Shown: positions 7,074 through 16,367 of the stretch, piece after piece
Layout: each line of letters opens with the position of its first letter
How positions within the stretch are numbered: the first letter of the stretch is position 1
Assembly (NCBI GenBank): GCA_947623965.1
Contig: CANQIF010000001.1
Coordinates: forward strand, 186,001 to 250,000
Direction of reading: 5' to 3'
Source: an uncultured Alistipes sp.
GTDB taxonomy: Bacteria; Bacteroidota; Bacteroidia; Bacteroidales; Rikenellaceae
DNA length: 64,000 bases
Program-made: the position numbers and the translations under genes
Notes under the pieces: model-generated
Told to the model about the DNA's origin: nothing
The model's input: the letters and a program-made list of their open reading frames with translations, nothing else
Database searches by the model: none

Positions 7074-9569
7074 ATGATCTATCCCGATACATTCGAACAA
7101 AAGATCGGGTTCGACCGCCTGCGCGAGCAGGTGATCGCCCGTTGTACGATGCCCGCCTCGCGGAGGCTGGTCGCCGGGCAGGGCTTCTCGACCTCGGCCC
7201 GCGAGATCGAGGAGCGGCTGCGGCTCGCCGACGAGATGCGCCAGCTGCTGCAGATGGAGTGCGACTTCCCGGGCGGCGACTACCCCGATGCGGAGCCCGT
7301 GCTGGCCAAGCTGGCGGTCGAGGGAACGTTCCTCGACGTCGGGGAGGCGGTCGTGCTGCGCGAGGCGCTCGCGCTGGTCGGCGCCGTGGCGGGCTTCCTC
7401 CGCCAGCGCGAACGGAGCTATCCCACCCTCTTCGCCCTCACGCGGGGCGTGGAGCTCTTCCCCCATATCGTCGAGCGGATCGACGCCGTCATCGATTCCG
7501 AGGGCGAGATCCGCGACAACGCCTCGCCGGAGCTCTACACGCTGCGCCGCGCGATCCGCGAGCGCGAGGGACAGGCGGCCAAACGGCTGCAGCAGGTGCT
7601 CGCCGCCGCCAAGCAGGCCGGCATCGTCGAGCCCGACGCCCAGCTCTCGGTGCGCGACGGCAAGACGGTGATCCCTGTCTCGGCCGCCAACAAACGCAAG
7701 CTCTCGGGCTTCATCCACGACGAGTCGGCCACGGGGCGCACCTTCTACGTCGAACCGGTCGAGGTGGTCGAGCTCAACAACGAGCTGCGCGAACTGGCCT
7801 ATGCCGAGCGGCGCGAAGTGGTCCGCATCCTCACGGAGCTGACCGACGCGATCCGCCCCGAGGCGCCGCTCATCGCCGCCTCGGGCGACTACCTGGCCGA
7901 GATCGACATGCTGCGCGCCAAGGGAAGCTGGGCGGCCGAGAACGGCTGCGTGCGGCCGATCCTCTCGCTGGACGACCGGATGGTGCTGCGCGAGGCGCGC
8001 CACCCGATTCTCGAACAGAGCCTCCGGGCCCAGGGGCGCGCGATTGTCCCCCTCTCGCTCGAGCTCGACCGCACGAAACACCTGCTCGTCATCTCGGGTC
8101 CCAATGCCGGCGGCAAGTCGGTCTGCCTCAAGACGACGGGCATCGTGCAGTACATGTGCCAGTGCGGCTTCCCGGTCCCCGCGGCCGAGAATACCGAGCT
8201 GCCGCTCTTCCGCTCGCTCATGATCGACATCGGCGACGAACAGTCGATGGACAACGATCTGTCGACCTATTCGTCCCACCTGCGCAACATGAAACAGATG
8301 CTCGCCGCGGCCTCGCCCGAGACGCTGGTGCTCATCGACGAGTTCGGTTCGGGCACGGAGCCCGTGATCGGCGGCGCGATCGCCGAGGCGATCCTCGAGC
8401 GGCTGCGCGAGCGGGGCTGCTACGGCGTCATCACGACCCACTACGCCAACATCAAGTACTACGCCTCGGCGACCGAGGGGATTTCGAACGGCGCGATGGC
8501 CTTCGACGTGCAGCAGATCCGCCCCCTCTTCCGCCTCGAGCAGGGGAAGCCGGGCAGTTCGTTCGCCATCGAGATCGCCCGCAAGATGGGGCTTCCGGAG
8601 GAGTTGATCCGCGCGGCGGGAGAGAAGGCGGGGACGGACCATATCAACCTTGAAAAGCAGCTGCGCGAGATCGCCCGCGACAAACACTACTGGGAGCAGA
8701 AGCGCGACCGCATCCGCCTCACGGACCGCAAGGTCGAGGAGCTCGAACAGCGCTATGCCGAGCAGCTGGCCCGCATCCGCGACGAGCGGCAGGAGATTCT
8801 GCGGTGCGCCAAGGAGGAGGCGCAGGAGCTCATCGCCGATGCCAACCGGCGGATCGAGCAGACGATCAAGACGATCCGCGAGGCGCAGGCCGAGAAGGAG
8901 CTGACGCGGCTGGCGCGCCGCGAGCTCGACGCCTTCCGCGAGGAGACGGTCGAACGGGCCGGGGAGACGGCCCCGGCGGTCGATGTGCAGCGCGAGATCG
9001 AGCGGATCGAGCGGCGCCGCCAGCGCCGTGCCGAGCGCCGCGCGCAGCAGGAGGCGGCCGGTGCAACGGGTGCAGCGCCGTCCGAACCCCCGAAGCCGCG
9101 CGAGGCGGAGGTGGGCTCGAAGGTCCGTATGGCGGGCCAGGAGGTCGTGGGGATCGTGCAGAGCCTCGAGGGCAAGCGGGCCCGCGTGGCCTTCGGGCAG
9201 ATGCTCCTCACGGTCGACCGCTCGCTGCTGAAGGTGGTCTCGAACAACGAATACCGCGAGGCGACGCGCCCGACGACCGCCCGCACGGTCTACTCGTCCG
9301 AAATTTCGGCCCGCAAGCTCAACTTCCGCGACCACATCGACGTCCGCGGCATGCGGGCGGCCGAGGCGCTGGAGGAGGTGCGCGACTTTATCGACGACGC
9401 CGTGATGCTGGGTGTGGGGTCGGTCTCGATCCTGCACGGTAAGGGAACGGGGGCGCTCAAGGAGGAGATCCGCCGCTACCTGCGCTCGGTGCGCGAAGTG
9501 GCGACCGCCACCGACGAACACGCCGACCGCGGCGGCGCCGGCATCACGATCGTGACGTTCCGGGAGTAG
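7074..9569 (+). CDS. mutS2: Endonuclease MutS2 with Smr domain
   Basis: This 831-residue protein is full length for the family. Domains in order are the MutS core helices (residues 1-330), an ATPase with Walker A SGPNAGGKS (about 340-348) and Walker B LVLIDEFGSGTEP, and a long coiled coil (about 520-680). A KOW-like segment VGSKVRMAGQEVVGIVQSL follows, then a C-terminal Smr nuclease domain (about 755-831) with HIDVRGMRAAEAL and ILHGKGTGAL. MutS2 lacks the mismatch-recognition domain. Homologues are implicated in limiting recombination and in resolving branched DNA or collided ribosomes. No MutL is nearby. The gene follows the MCE gene closely and is followed by a repeat island. Confidence 0.95.
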   Translation: MIYPDTFEQKIGFDRLREQVIARCTMPASRRLVAGQGFSTSAREIEERLRLADEMRQLLQMECDFPGGDYPDAEPVLAKLAVEGTFLDVGEAVVLREALALVGAVAGFLRQRERSYPTLFALTRGVELFPHIVERIDAVIDSEGEIRDNASPELYTLRRAIREREGQAAKRLQQVLAAAKQAGIVEPDAQLSVRDGKTVIPVSAANKRKLSGFIHDESATGRTFYVEPVEVVELNNELRELAYAERREVVRILTELTDAIRPEAPLIAASGDYLAEIDMLRAKGSWAAENGCVRPILSLDDRMVLREARHPILEQSLRAQGRAIVPLSLELDRTKHLLVISGPNAGGKSVCLKTTGIVQYMCQCGFPVPAAENTELPLFRSLMIDIGDEQSMDNDLSTYSSHLRNMKQMLAAASPETLVLIDEFGSGTEPVIGGAIAEAILERLRERGCYGVITTHYANIKYYASATEGISNGAMAFDVQQIRPLFRLEQGKPGSSFAIEIARKMGLPEELIRAAGEKAGTDHINLEKQLREIARDKHYWEQKRDRIRLTDRKVEELEQRYAEQLARIRDERQEILRCAKEEAQELIADANRRIEQTIKTIREAQAEKELTRLARRELDAFREETVERAGETAPAVDVQREIERIERRRQRRAERRAQQEAAGATGAAPSEPPKPREAEVGSKVRMAGQEVVGIVQSLEGKRARVAFGQMLLTVDRSLLKVVSNNEYREATRPTTARTVYSSEISARKLNFRDHIDVRGMRAAEALEEVRDFIDDAVMLGVGSVSILHGKGTGALKEEIRRYLRSVREVATATDEHADRGGAGITIVTFRE

Positions 9570-9663
9570 GAGAAGACGCGAGGGCTCCGGGGGCTTTTTC
9601 GACGACGTTAGAGGTCGGCGGGTTGCAGTTGTTCGTTCTGGTGGAGATACTTGCCGGCAAAAG

Positions 9664-10100
9664 CGGTCGCTTTGCGACCGGCGGGCCGCAGCCTCCCGGC
9701 GGCGGAGGCCCGCAGCTCCTTGGCGTCGCCGGCCTCCGCAGGCTGCGCCCCGAACCGGAGAATACGCCCAAGCGTGCTCGGCAGACTTGCTTGATTTTGA
9801 ATATTGAATTTGAATCACGAATTTGCGGCTTCAGCGAAGCCGCAGCAGCCCGCAGCCGCCCCCGGGCGGAGGGCTGCTGCTCGCGTCCCGCAGGTCCGCT
9901 CGTGCAAGCCCGTCCGCTCGGCTGCGGGCTTGTCTCGGAGACTTCGATGCCGCCAGTTGCCGGGTAAGCGTTTTTAATTTTGAATTTAGAATCTTGAATT
10001 CTGAATTTGCGCCCGAACGGGCGCCGCGGGCCGCAGCCTCCGCCCGGCGGAGGCCCGCAGTTCGACAACGAACTTGCATGCGCTCCGCAGGCCGCGGCCC
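9664..10100 (-). repeat. Repeat island B: modules in reverse orientation
   Basis: Read on the reverse strand the order matches island A. An alpha unit (around 10100 to 10026, core 10026-10058) has GTTCGACAACGAAC (10060-10073) just before its core and hairpin GCGCCCGAACGGGCGC (10009-10024) after it. An AT-rich ATTCA-type module follows (about 9970-10008). A beta unit (core 9845-9877) is followed by a hairpin with arms GCGGCTTC/GAAGCCGC (9824-9844) and a second AT-rich module (about 9790-9823). A second alpha (core 9681-9713) ends in hairpin CGGTCGCTTTGCGACCG (9664-9680). The flanking spacer 9570-9663 and the 60 nt before murF hold nothing recognisable. Confidence 0.85.
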
Positions 10101-10160
10101 GAACCGCCAAAAGACCGAGTAGAAACCTTTTTTGTTTTCGCAAGCAGCGAACTGAAACAG

Positions 10161-12530
10161 ATGCACTATCTTTTATCGCAGATCGCCGCCGTCGTGGGCG
10201 GCCGTTTTACCGGGTCCGACACGGAGGTGCGCTCCGTCGTGACCGATTCGCGCTCGCTCTCGTGCGAGCTGGGGGCCGCGCCGCTCTTCGTGGCGATGCG
10301 CGGGGCGCACCACGATTCGCACCGCTATCTCGACGAGATGCGGCGGCGCGGCGTCCGGGCCTTCCTTGTCGAACGGGAGGTCGAGCCGGCCAAGGGGTGC
10401 GGCTATGTCGTCGTCCGCAACGCCATCGACGCCCTGCAGCAGTGGGCGGCCTACCATCGGGCCCGCTTCCGCGGAACGGTGGTCGGCATCACGGGGTCGA
10501 ACGGCAAGACCGTCATCAAGGAGTGGATCGCCGAGGAGCTGCCTGCAGGGCTGAAGTGCTACCGTTCGCCCAAGAGCTACAATTCGCAATTGGGGGTGCC
10601 CCTCTCGGTCCTCATGCTCGAGGGCGACGAGCAGCTGGCCCTCTTCGAGGCGGGCATCTCCGAACCCGGTGAGATGGAGCGGCTCGAACGGATCATCCGG
10701 CCCGATGTGGCGCTCTTCACCTCGCTCGGCGACGCCCACCAGGAGCACTTCGCCGACCTCGAGGCGAAAGCGCTCGAGAAGATGATCCTGGCCCGCAGTG
10801 CTCGCAAGATCGTCTACCACAGCTACTACGAACCGCTCGGCCGGCTGATTGCCGAGCGTTACGCCGATCGCGCCCTTGTCGATGCGGCCACGTTCGAGGC
10901 CCCGTCGGCAGCGCTGGTCGGCAGCGACGCCGCCCGCCGCAATGCCCAGTTGGTCGAGGCGTTCCTCTCGGCGGCGGGGCTACCTGCGCCGTCGTTCGCC
11001 GCTGTGCCGCAGGTAGCCATGCGCCTCGAGGTCAAGGAGGGGATCGGCCGCTCGCTGCTGGTGAACGACGCCTACAGCCTCGACCTCAATTCGCTGGCCC
11101 TGGCGCTCGACTACCTCCACTCGGTGGCCATGGGGCGCCGGCAGACCCTTATTCTGTCGGACATCGTGCAGAGCGGCTATTCGGATGAGGAGCTCTACAG
11201 CCGCGTGGCCGCGATGACGGCCCGCGCCGGAATCGACCGGATCGTGGGCATCGGCGAGCGGATCGCCGCCCACGGGCGCCTCTTCGGCTGCCGCACGGAG
11301 TTCTACCCGACGACCGATGCCTGCATCGCCCGTCTGAGCCGCCTCTCGCTGGCCGACAATGCCGTGCTGGTGAAGGGGGCGCGCCGCTTCCGCTTCGAAA
11401 AGCTGGCCCACGCCCTCTCGGAGAAGAGCCATACGACGGTGTTGGAGGTCGATCTGGATGCCATGACACGCAACCTGAACCGCTTCCGCGCCGTCCTGCG
11501 GCCCGGCGTGCGGATGATGGCGATGGTCAAGGCCGCCTCCTACGGGGCGGGGAGCTTCGAGGTGGCGCAGCTGCTGCAGCACCAGGGGGTCGACTACCTC
11601 GCCGTGGCCTTCGCCGACGAAGGGGTCGCGCTGCGCGAGGGGGGCATCACGATGCCGATCGTCGTTCTCAATGCCGATGCCGACAGCTTCGAGCAGATGA
11701 TCGCCTACCGGCTCGAACCCGAGATATACAGTTTCCATTCGCTCGCTTCGTTCGTCGAGGCGGCCGCCCACCTCGGCGAACAGCGCTATCCAATCCACCT
11801 GAAACTCGACACGGGCATGCACCGGCTGGGATTCGTAGAGGGGGAGATCGAAGAGCTCGGCCGGCAGCTGGCGGCGGCGAACGAGGTGCAGGCGGCGAGC
11901 GCCTTTTCGCATCTTTGCTGCGCCGACATGCCCGAGGAGGATGCCTTCACCCAGCTGCAGATCGACCGCTTCGACCGCATGACCGCGCGGCTCGACGCGC
12001 TGCTCGGCTTTCATATTCTGCGCCATACGGCCGCCTCGGCGGCGATGTGGCGCTTCCGCGAGGCGCAGTTCGACCTCTGCCGGCTCGGCATCGGGCTCTA
12101 CGGCTTCGGCTGGCCCGAGGACGGCTCATTAGAGCCCGTCTCGACCCTCAAGACGCGCATCGTGCAGATCAAGGAGCTGGCGGCGGGCGAGACGGTGGGA
12201 TACGGCCGCGCGGGACGCATCGAACACGGGGCGACGATCGCCACGATCCCCATCGGCTATGCCGACGGCCTCGACAGGCACCTCGGCTGCGGCCGCTGGT
12301 CGATGCTCGTGAAGGGGCGGCCGGCACCGATCGTGGGACGCATCTGCATGGACAGCTGCATGATCGACATCACGGGCATCGACGGGGTGACAGAGGGCGA
12401 CGAAGCGGTGGTCTTCTCGCCTGCAGCCGGGAACGACCCGGCGGCGATGGCCTCCGTGCTGGGGACGATCCCTTACGAAGTGCTTACGAGCGTCGGCCCG
12501 CGCGTCAAACGGGTCTACCTCAAGGAGTAG
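10161..12530 (+). CDS. murF: Bifunctional UDP-MurNAc-tripeptide:D-Ala-D-Ala ligase / alanine racemase (MurF-Alr fusion)
   Basis: This 789-residue cytoplasmic fusion is typical of Bacteroidota. The MurF half (1 to about 420) has the Mur ligase P-loop GITGSNGKT at 109-117 and adds D-Ala-D-Ala to the muramyl tripeptide. The alanine racemase half starts near VLEVDLDAMTRN (about 427). The PLP lysine is K457 in MAMVKAASYGAG, and the catalytic tyrosine of the second half is Y681 in VGYGRAGRI. It makes the D-alanine that the first half's substrate needs. The ATG at 10161 was chosen over an upstream in-frame ATG at 10074 because MHYLLSQIAAVVGG is the conserved MurF start and the upstream part is repeat-derived. 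Some catalytic details in the MurF half may be degenerate; I could not check them all. Confidence 0.95.
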   Translation: MHYLLSQIAAVVGGRFTGSDTEVRSVVTDSRSLSCELGAAPLFVAMRGAHHDSHRYLDEMRRRGVRAFLVEREVEPAKGCGYVVVRNAIDALQQWAAYHRARFRGTVVGITGSNGKTVIKEWIAEELPAGLKCYRSPKSYNSQLGVPLSVLMLEGDEQLALFEAGISEPGEMERLERIIRPDVALFTSLGDAHQEHFADLEAKALEKMILARSARKIVYHSYYEPLGRLIAERYADRALVDAATFEAPSAALVGSDAARRNAQLVEAFLSAAGLPAPSFAAVPQVAMRLEVKEGIGRSLLVNDAYSLDLNSLALALDYLHSVAMGRRQTLILSDIVQSGYSDEELYSRVAAMTARAGIDRIVGIGERIAAHGRLFGCRTEFYPTTDACIARLSRLSLADNAVLVKGARRFRFEKLAHALSEKSHTTVLEVDLDAMTRNLNRFRAVLRPGVRMMAMVKAASYGAGSFEVAQLLQHQGVDYLAVAFADEGVALREGGITMPIVVLNADADSFEQMIAYRLEPEIYSFHSLASFVEAAAHLGEQRYPIHLKLDTGMHRLGFVEGEIEELGRQLAAANEVQAASAFSHLCCADMPEEDAFTQLQIDRFDRMTARLDALLGFHILRHTAASAAMWRFREAQFDLCRLGIGLYGFGWPEDGSLEPVSTLKTRIVQIKELAAGETVGYGRAGRIEHGATIATIPIGYADGLDRHLGCGRWSMLVKGRPAPIVGRICMDSCMIDITGIDGVTEGDEAVVFSPAAGNDPAAMASVLGTIPYEVLTSVGPRVKRVYLKE

Positions 12531-12591
12531 CCTGCGGCGACTTGTCCAGCGAATGCCCGAGGGCGAAGGTTGAAGCGGAATAGCGGAATCT

Positions 12592-13173
12592 CGGCCTTGA
12601 AAAGGCCGTGCGGGCCGCAGCCTCCCGGCGGCGGAGGCCCGCAACTCCTTGCAGTCGTGTGCGACCTCCGCAGGCTGCTGCCCGAAAATAAAGAGAATGT
12701 ATTTGATTTTAAATTTGCGCCCAAAGGGCGCAGCGGGCCGCAGTTTCGCCCGGCGAAGGCCCGCAGCTCGCGTCCGCCTTTGCGTCCGCTCGTGCAGGCG
12801 CTTCGCAAGCCGCGGCCCGAGGGCGGAGGTTGAGCGGTATAGAGGAACTTCGGCCTTGGAAAGGCCGTGCGGGCCGCAGCCTGGGGGGGGGCGGCGGAGG
12901 CCCGCAGTTCGTTGCCGAACATGCGTGCTCCGCAGGCTGCGCCCCGAGTTTGTCATCCTGAATTTTGAATATTGAATTTTGAATTTGCAGTTCCAAATGG
13001 AACCGCCGCAGCCCGCAGCCGCCTTTTGCTGCTGTTCGTCGCGAAATGCTTTGTGTCGAGCTCGGTCGCATAGCGACCGGCAGCTTGTGGGTGCCTTGCG
13101 GTTGTGATTCCTTGCGGCAAACACGACGTCGCAGACGTCGGCAGCCCGCAGCCGCCCCCGGGCGGAGGGCTGC
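12592..13173 (-). repeat. Repeat island C: reverse-oriented modules and a 61-nt hairpin pair
   Basis: Between murF-alr and the Nudix gene there are three alpha-type cores (12610-12642, 12733-12764 and 12869-12905, the last carrying a G9 run) and one beta core (13141-13173). The hairpins are CGGCCTTGAAAAGGCCG (12592-12608), GCGCCC/GGGCGC (12716-12732), CGGCCTTGGAAAGGCCG (12851-12867), GTTCGTTGCCGAAC (12907-12920), GTTCC/GGAAC (about 12986-13006), CGGTCGCATAGCGACCG (13063-13079) and CGACGTCGCAGACGTCG (13124-13140). AT-rich modules lie at about 12690-12715 and 12957-12985. The two GGCCTT hairpins differ only in the loop. From 13174 to 13366 there is a decayed beta fragment and an ordinary leader. 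Confidence 0.85.
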
Positions 13174-13366
13174 TCCTTATAGTCGCAGGCCCGTCCGCTC
13201 GGCCGCGGGCTGGCTTCAGACGGGAAACGAATGCCGCAAGCATCGGTGCTCCGCAGCCTCCGGCAGCAAAGACCCGCAGGTCCGCTTCGCGCGGCTCCTT
13301 CGCAGCCTCCGCCCCTGCAAACGCTGTAGAAAACACTACATAATAAACGATCAAACCGAACAACAG

Positions 13367-13981
13367 ATGGTTTCTGAACCGAAGCACCGCCCCTGGCGGG
13401 TCCTTGAAAGCGAATACCTGAGCCGCCGTCCCTGGTTCACCGTGCGGCGCGAGCGGGTCGAACTCCCTTCGGGCGTCGTCGTTCCCGAGTGGTACATTTT
13501 CGAATTTCCCGACTGGGTGAATGTCATCGCCCGCACCGAGGAAGGCCGCTACGTAATGATCTCGCAATACCGCCACGCCATCGGCGAGACGCGCTACGAG
13601 CTCGTCGCAGGGTGTTGCGAGGAGGGCGAGACACCCCTCGAAAGCGCCCGCCGCGAACTGCTCGAAGAGACAGGCTACGGCGGCGGGAGGTGGCGGCAGC
13701 TGATGGTCACCTCGCCCAACCCAACGAACCACACGAACCGCTGCTACACCTTTCTCGCCGAGGGGGTCCGCCGCCTCGACGCGCAGCACACCGAACCCAC
13801 GGAGGAGATCGAGGTACATCTCATGACCGAAGCCGAGGTGCGCGAGCTGCTCGCCGACGACCGGATCCTGCAATGCCTCCACGCCGCCCCGCTGTGGAAA
13901 TACTTCGCGACGCGACCGGAAAGCGGCCGGGAATCGGAGCCGGGCGCTCATTCGGAATCGGAGCTGAACGCCGACCGATAA
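13367..13981 (+). CDS. Nudix hydrolase, probably ADP-ribose pyrophosphatase-like
   Basis: This 204-residue protein has a complete Nudix box at residues 82-104: G(x5)E(x7)RELLEETGY, with the metal-binding glutamates of REXXEEXG all present. The N-terminal part (WRVLESEYLSRRPWFTVRRE, then VIARTEEGRYVMISQYRHA) resembles the ADP-ribose/NADH pyrophosphatase branch with its QYRxxxG segment. It would hydrolyse a nucleoside diphosphate linked to another moiety; the substrate cannot be told from sequence. The last 25 residues are a Ser/Glu-rich tail that runs into GC-rich repetitive DNA and may be acquired. The ATG at 13367 follows an AT-rich leader; upstream in-frame codons are repeat-derived. Confidence 0.85.
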   Translation: MVSEPKHRPWRVLESEYLSRRPWFTVRRERVELPSGVVVPEWYIFEFPDWVNVIARTEEGRYVMISQYRHAIGETRYELVAGCCEEGETPLESARRELLEETGYGGGRWRQLMVTSPNPTNHTNRCYTFLAEGVRRLDAQHTEPTEEIEVHLMTEAEVRELLADDRILQCLHAAPLWKYFATRPESGRESEPGAHSESELNADR

Positions 13982-14277
13982 CCGGGCCAAAGACCGACCG
14001 TCATCGGGCAAGGAGCCTATTAGGAACCGCAGCCGGACATTAAGCCAGCGCCAACAGGAAACCCGGCTCCAGCAACCGACCGGAAACCGGACCGGACACC
14101 GAGAAAGCGCCGACCGCCGACCGCCGACCGGGGCACCGGGGCACCGGGGCACCGGCAAGCCCGAATCCGGAATAAAGCCGTTCCGCCGCGACCGGCACCC
14201 CGAACCCCGAAACGTGGAGCCCGAAGCCCGAAACCTCGCCCCCGCATTTTTCATTTTTAATACTTCATTTTTCATTT
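13982..14277. repeat. Spacer with short tandem repeats and an AT-rich module before birA
   Basis: This spacer contains three copies of a 7-bp CGACCGC unit (from about 14111), then three copies of the 8-bp GGGGCACC unit (14130-14153), then numerous scattered CCCGAA/CCGGA words. It ends in an AT-rich stretch (14246-14277, ATTTTTCATTTTTAAT) that is the reverse complement of the AT-rich modules at about 41996-42027 and 57903-57935 in islands E and G. No alpha or beta core is present. Confidence 0.6.
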
Positions 14278-15004
14278 GATTTACCGTTTCGATACCTTGA
14301 CCTCGACCAACGACGAGGCGCGCGATCGCCGCTACCGCCACGGCGACATCGTATGGGCCGAGCACCAGAGTGCCGGTCGCGGCCAGCGGGGCCACACCTG
14401 GATCAGCCCCGAGGGGGAAAATCTGACCTTTACGGTCGTCGTCGAGCCGCGGTTCCTGCCCGCCAACGAGCAGTTCCGGCTTTCGGAGACGCTGGCGCTG
14501 GCGCTTTGCGATGTCTTCGCCGGCTTCGGCCTCGACACGCGGATCAAATGGACGAACGACATCTACTGCGGCGACCGCAAATTAGTAGGGATTCTTATCG
14601 AACACTTCTATGCCGGCACGACCCTGTCGCGGAGCCTGCTCGGCATCGGCATCAACGTCAACCAGACCGCGTTCGATCCCGCGCTGCCGAATCCCGCATC
14701 GATGCGGCAGGCGGCAGGGCGGACGTTCGACCGCGAACGGGTGCTGGAGGCCTTTGCCGACCGCTTCACGCAGCGCTATGCCCAGCTGGAACGGGGTGAG
14801 GTAGCAGCGATCGACCGCGACTACCGCGCCCGCATGTACCGCATCGGCTGCGAGCAGCGGTTCCGGCTGCCCGACGGCCGCCGGCTGACCGCAACGATCG
14901 AGGGAGTGCGCCCGGGCGGCGAGCTGCTGCTCCGCCACACCGACGGCACCCTCGGGGAGTATCGGTTCCGGGAGATCGAATTCGTCATCGAGGGTCGGGA
15001 CTGA
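14276..15004 (+). CDS. birA: Biotin-[acetyl-CoA-carboxylase] ligase
   Basis: This 242-residue monofunctional ligase has no N-terminal DNA-binding domain. STNDEARD is the usual first motif, GRGQRGHTW is the biotinyl-adenylate loop (GRGRxGRxW in relatives), and KWTNDIYCGDRKLVGILIE carries the catalytic lysine and the conserved GILIE. The short C-terminal domain (EGVRPGGELLL to the end) matches BirA. It attaches biotin to carboxyl-carrier proteins in the cytoplasm. The apparent start is TTG at 14276-14278, inside an AT-rich repeat module; no ATG is available near the conserved N-terminus (MIYRFDTLTSTND). The repeat may therefore supply the translation initiation region. Confidence 0.9.
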   Translation: MIYRFDTLTSTNDEARDRRYRHGDIVWAEHQSAGRGQRGHTWISPEGENLTFTVVVEPRFLPANEQFRLSETLALALCDVFAGFGLDTRIKWTNDIYCGDRKLVGILIEHFYAGTTLSRSLLGIGINVNQTAFDPALPNPASMRQAAGRTFDRERVLEAFADRFTQRYAQLERGEVAAIDRDYRARMYRIGCEQRFRLPDGRRLTATIEGVRPGGELLLRHTDGTLGEYRFREIEFVIEGRD

Positions 15005-15112
15005 CCTGATAGCCCAGGCCGGGCCGGCGCAGCCGGACCGACCGTATCGGAACCGTCCCGACCCGCTGGAACGAGCCTGACCAGACCCGAGCCGACTGAA
15101 ACCGTCCGCTCG

Positions 15113-15706
15113 CTACTCCAGCTCTTCGACGTCGATCGGCTCGCCGCCTTTGAAGATCTCTTTCGGTGCCAGCGCCTGCAAATTGAGCGGCAGCGACTGG
15201 TGCATGAATTTCAACTTCTTCTCATCCTCCGTAATGTTTTTCCAGCGAACATACTTTTTCAGATTCTTTTCGTATCGAGCGAATTTCGAGGGCGGAATAG
15301 CCAGCGTAACGGGGGATATAATAACACTGAAAGCGACCTCCAAAACTTCCCCCTTACTATTTTTCGTCATATAAACGTATATTCTCGATTTCGCATCGCG
15401 CAACCGGATCGCCTCTTCATCGGAAAAGGTCTCCCGAAAGGCCCGTTCGAACGAATCGAAATCCAGCTCTCCGCCCTCATATTCATGCTCAAACGGATTG
15501 ATTATATTCCCGTTCAAATCCTCCATATCCCGATCGATCAATTCATTCTCGACATTATTGAGGCTATAGTAATATTGGTATTTGTTCTCTACATAATAAG
15601 TGATCCCTTCGGCCGTAATCACTTCGCCGTCGATATAATTTTGACCGTATCCTTCATAACCGCACATCGCGGCAAGCAGACAAAGTAAAATCTTCCTCAT
15701 CTTCAA
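15113..15706 (-). CDS. Secreted DUF5043-like protein, copy 2
   Basis: This 197-residue protein has a signal peptide ending near YGQ (residue 22), so it is probably periplasmic or released. It resembles the Bacteroidota DUF5043 family: an early G(I/V)TYxV strand, a middle segment FSDEEAIRLR, an EVLEVAFSV strand, then IPPSKFARYEKNLKKYVRW and TEDEKKLKFM. It is a paralogue of the gene at 15753-16367; the C-termini share TEDEKKLxF and FKGGEPIDxEEL. Function is unknown. Base composition is lower in GC than in neighbouring housekeeping genes. It lies 46 nt downstream of its paralogue, in the same direction as the lipoprotein gene at 16361-17875, so the three are likely one transcript. An immunity-like or partner role is only a hypothesis. 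Confidence 0.75.
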   Translation of the reverse strand: MKMRKILLCLLAAMCGYEGYGQNYIDGEVITAEGITYYVENKYQYYYSLNNVENELIDRDMEDLNGNIINPFEHEYEGGELDFDSFERAFRETFSDEEAIRLRDAKSRIYVYMTKNSKGEVLEVAFSVIISPVTLAIPPSKFARYEKNLKKYVRWKNITEDEKKLKFMHQSLPLNLQALAPKEIFKGGEPIDVEELE

Positions 15707-15752
15707 CTATTTGTCTATCGCCCCATCCCGAAACCGGATGGGCCGTCCGGCT

Positions 15753-16367
15753 CTACTTCAGCTCTTCAGCGTCGATCGGTTCGCCGCCTTTGAAATTCAA
15801 ATAATTGAGGCCGACAGCCTTAAAATCAATCGTTATGATCGTACGAATGAATTGCAATTTCTTTTCATCTTCCGTAACCGTGAAACGAACATGCTTTTTC
15901 AAATTCTTTTCCAACAATGCATACTTTTCAGGAGGCAGCGCCAATGTTCGCGGGGAAACACGAATGATAAAATCGAGTTCCAAAATTTTTCCCTCCAGAC
16001 TTTCCACAAGATAGACATCCAATTGATCTCCTCCGTCCGACAAAGCCCGGTATTCGGCTTCTGTGAATGTTTCACGAACAGCGGACTTCAAAGAGGAAAG
16101 ATTCATTTCCCCAGGGCTTATCCCATCGTATTCATCCTCCCGCACGAACGAACCATCTGCAAAAACCAGCCGTTCATTGTCCTTGACATTCGCCACATTA
16201 AACAAAAACAATTGGTCCCATGCGTAACCCACTTCATATGTGATTTCGCCGGCTTTCACATCGGTACCTTCAATATAATAGCCTTGCGCATAGATATCAA
16301 ATGAGACACATATACAGAATAGATACCAAAAGCCATACAAACCCTTATTCATCATATCCATCAACAA
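15753..16367 (-). CDS. Secreted DUF5043-like protein, copy 1
   Basis: This product of up to 204 residues has an N-terminal hydrophobic segment (YGFWYLFCICVSFDIYAQ) with a likely signal-peptidase site after YAQ. Its body aligns with the gene at 15113-15706: GEITYEV, FTEAEYRAL, KILELDFII, LPPEKYALLEKNLKKHVRF, TEDEKKLQFI and a terminal FKGGEPIDAEELK. The first in-frame ATG overlaps the end of the upstream lipoprotein gene by 7 nt. Two further ATGs (16355 and 16352) start just after it, so the genes are almost certainly translationally coupled. The DNA is markedly AT-rich for this window. DUF5043 has no known activity. The duplicated pair next to a Gly-hinged lipoprotein is the main clue to its role. 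Confidence 0.78.
   Translation of the reverse strand: MLMDMMNKGLYGFWYLFCICVSFDIYAQGYYIEGTDVKAGEITYEVGYAWDQLFLFNVANVKDNERLVFADGSFVREDEYDGISPGEMNLSSLKSAVRETFTEAEYRALSDGGDQLDVYLVESLEGKILELDFIIRVSPRTLALPPEKYALLEKNLKKHVRFTVTEDEKKLQFIRTIITIDFKAVGLNYLNFKGGEPIDAEELK

Noticed and set aside
10074..10160. Upstream start for murF
   Set aside because: The in-frame ATG at 10074 lies in repeat island B and would add 29 repeat-derived residues ahead of the conserved MurF N-terminus.
12531..13366. tRNA or small RNA gene in the repeat spacers
   Set aside because: I looked for cloverleaf features (GTTCRANNC with acceptor pairing) in this and the other spacers. GTTCG words occur only as part of short repeat hairpins without matching arms.
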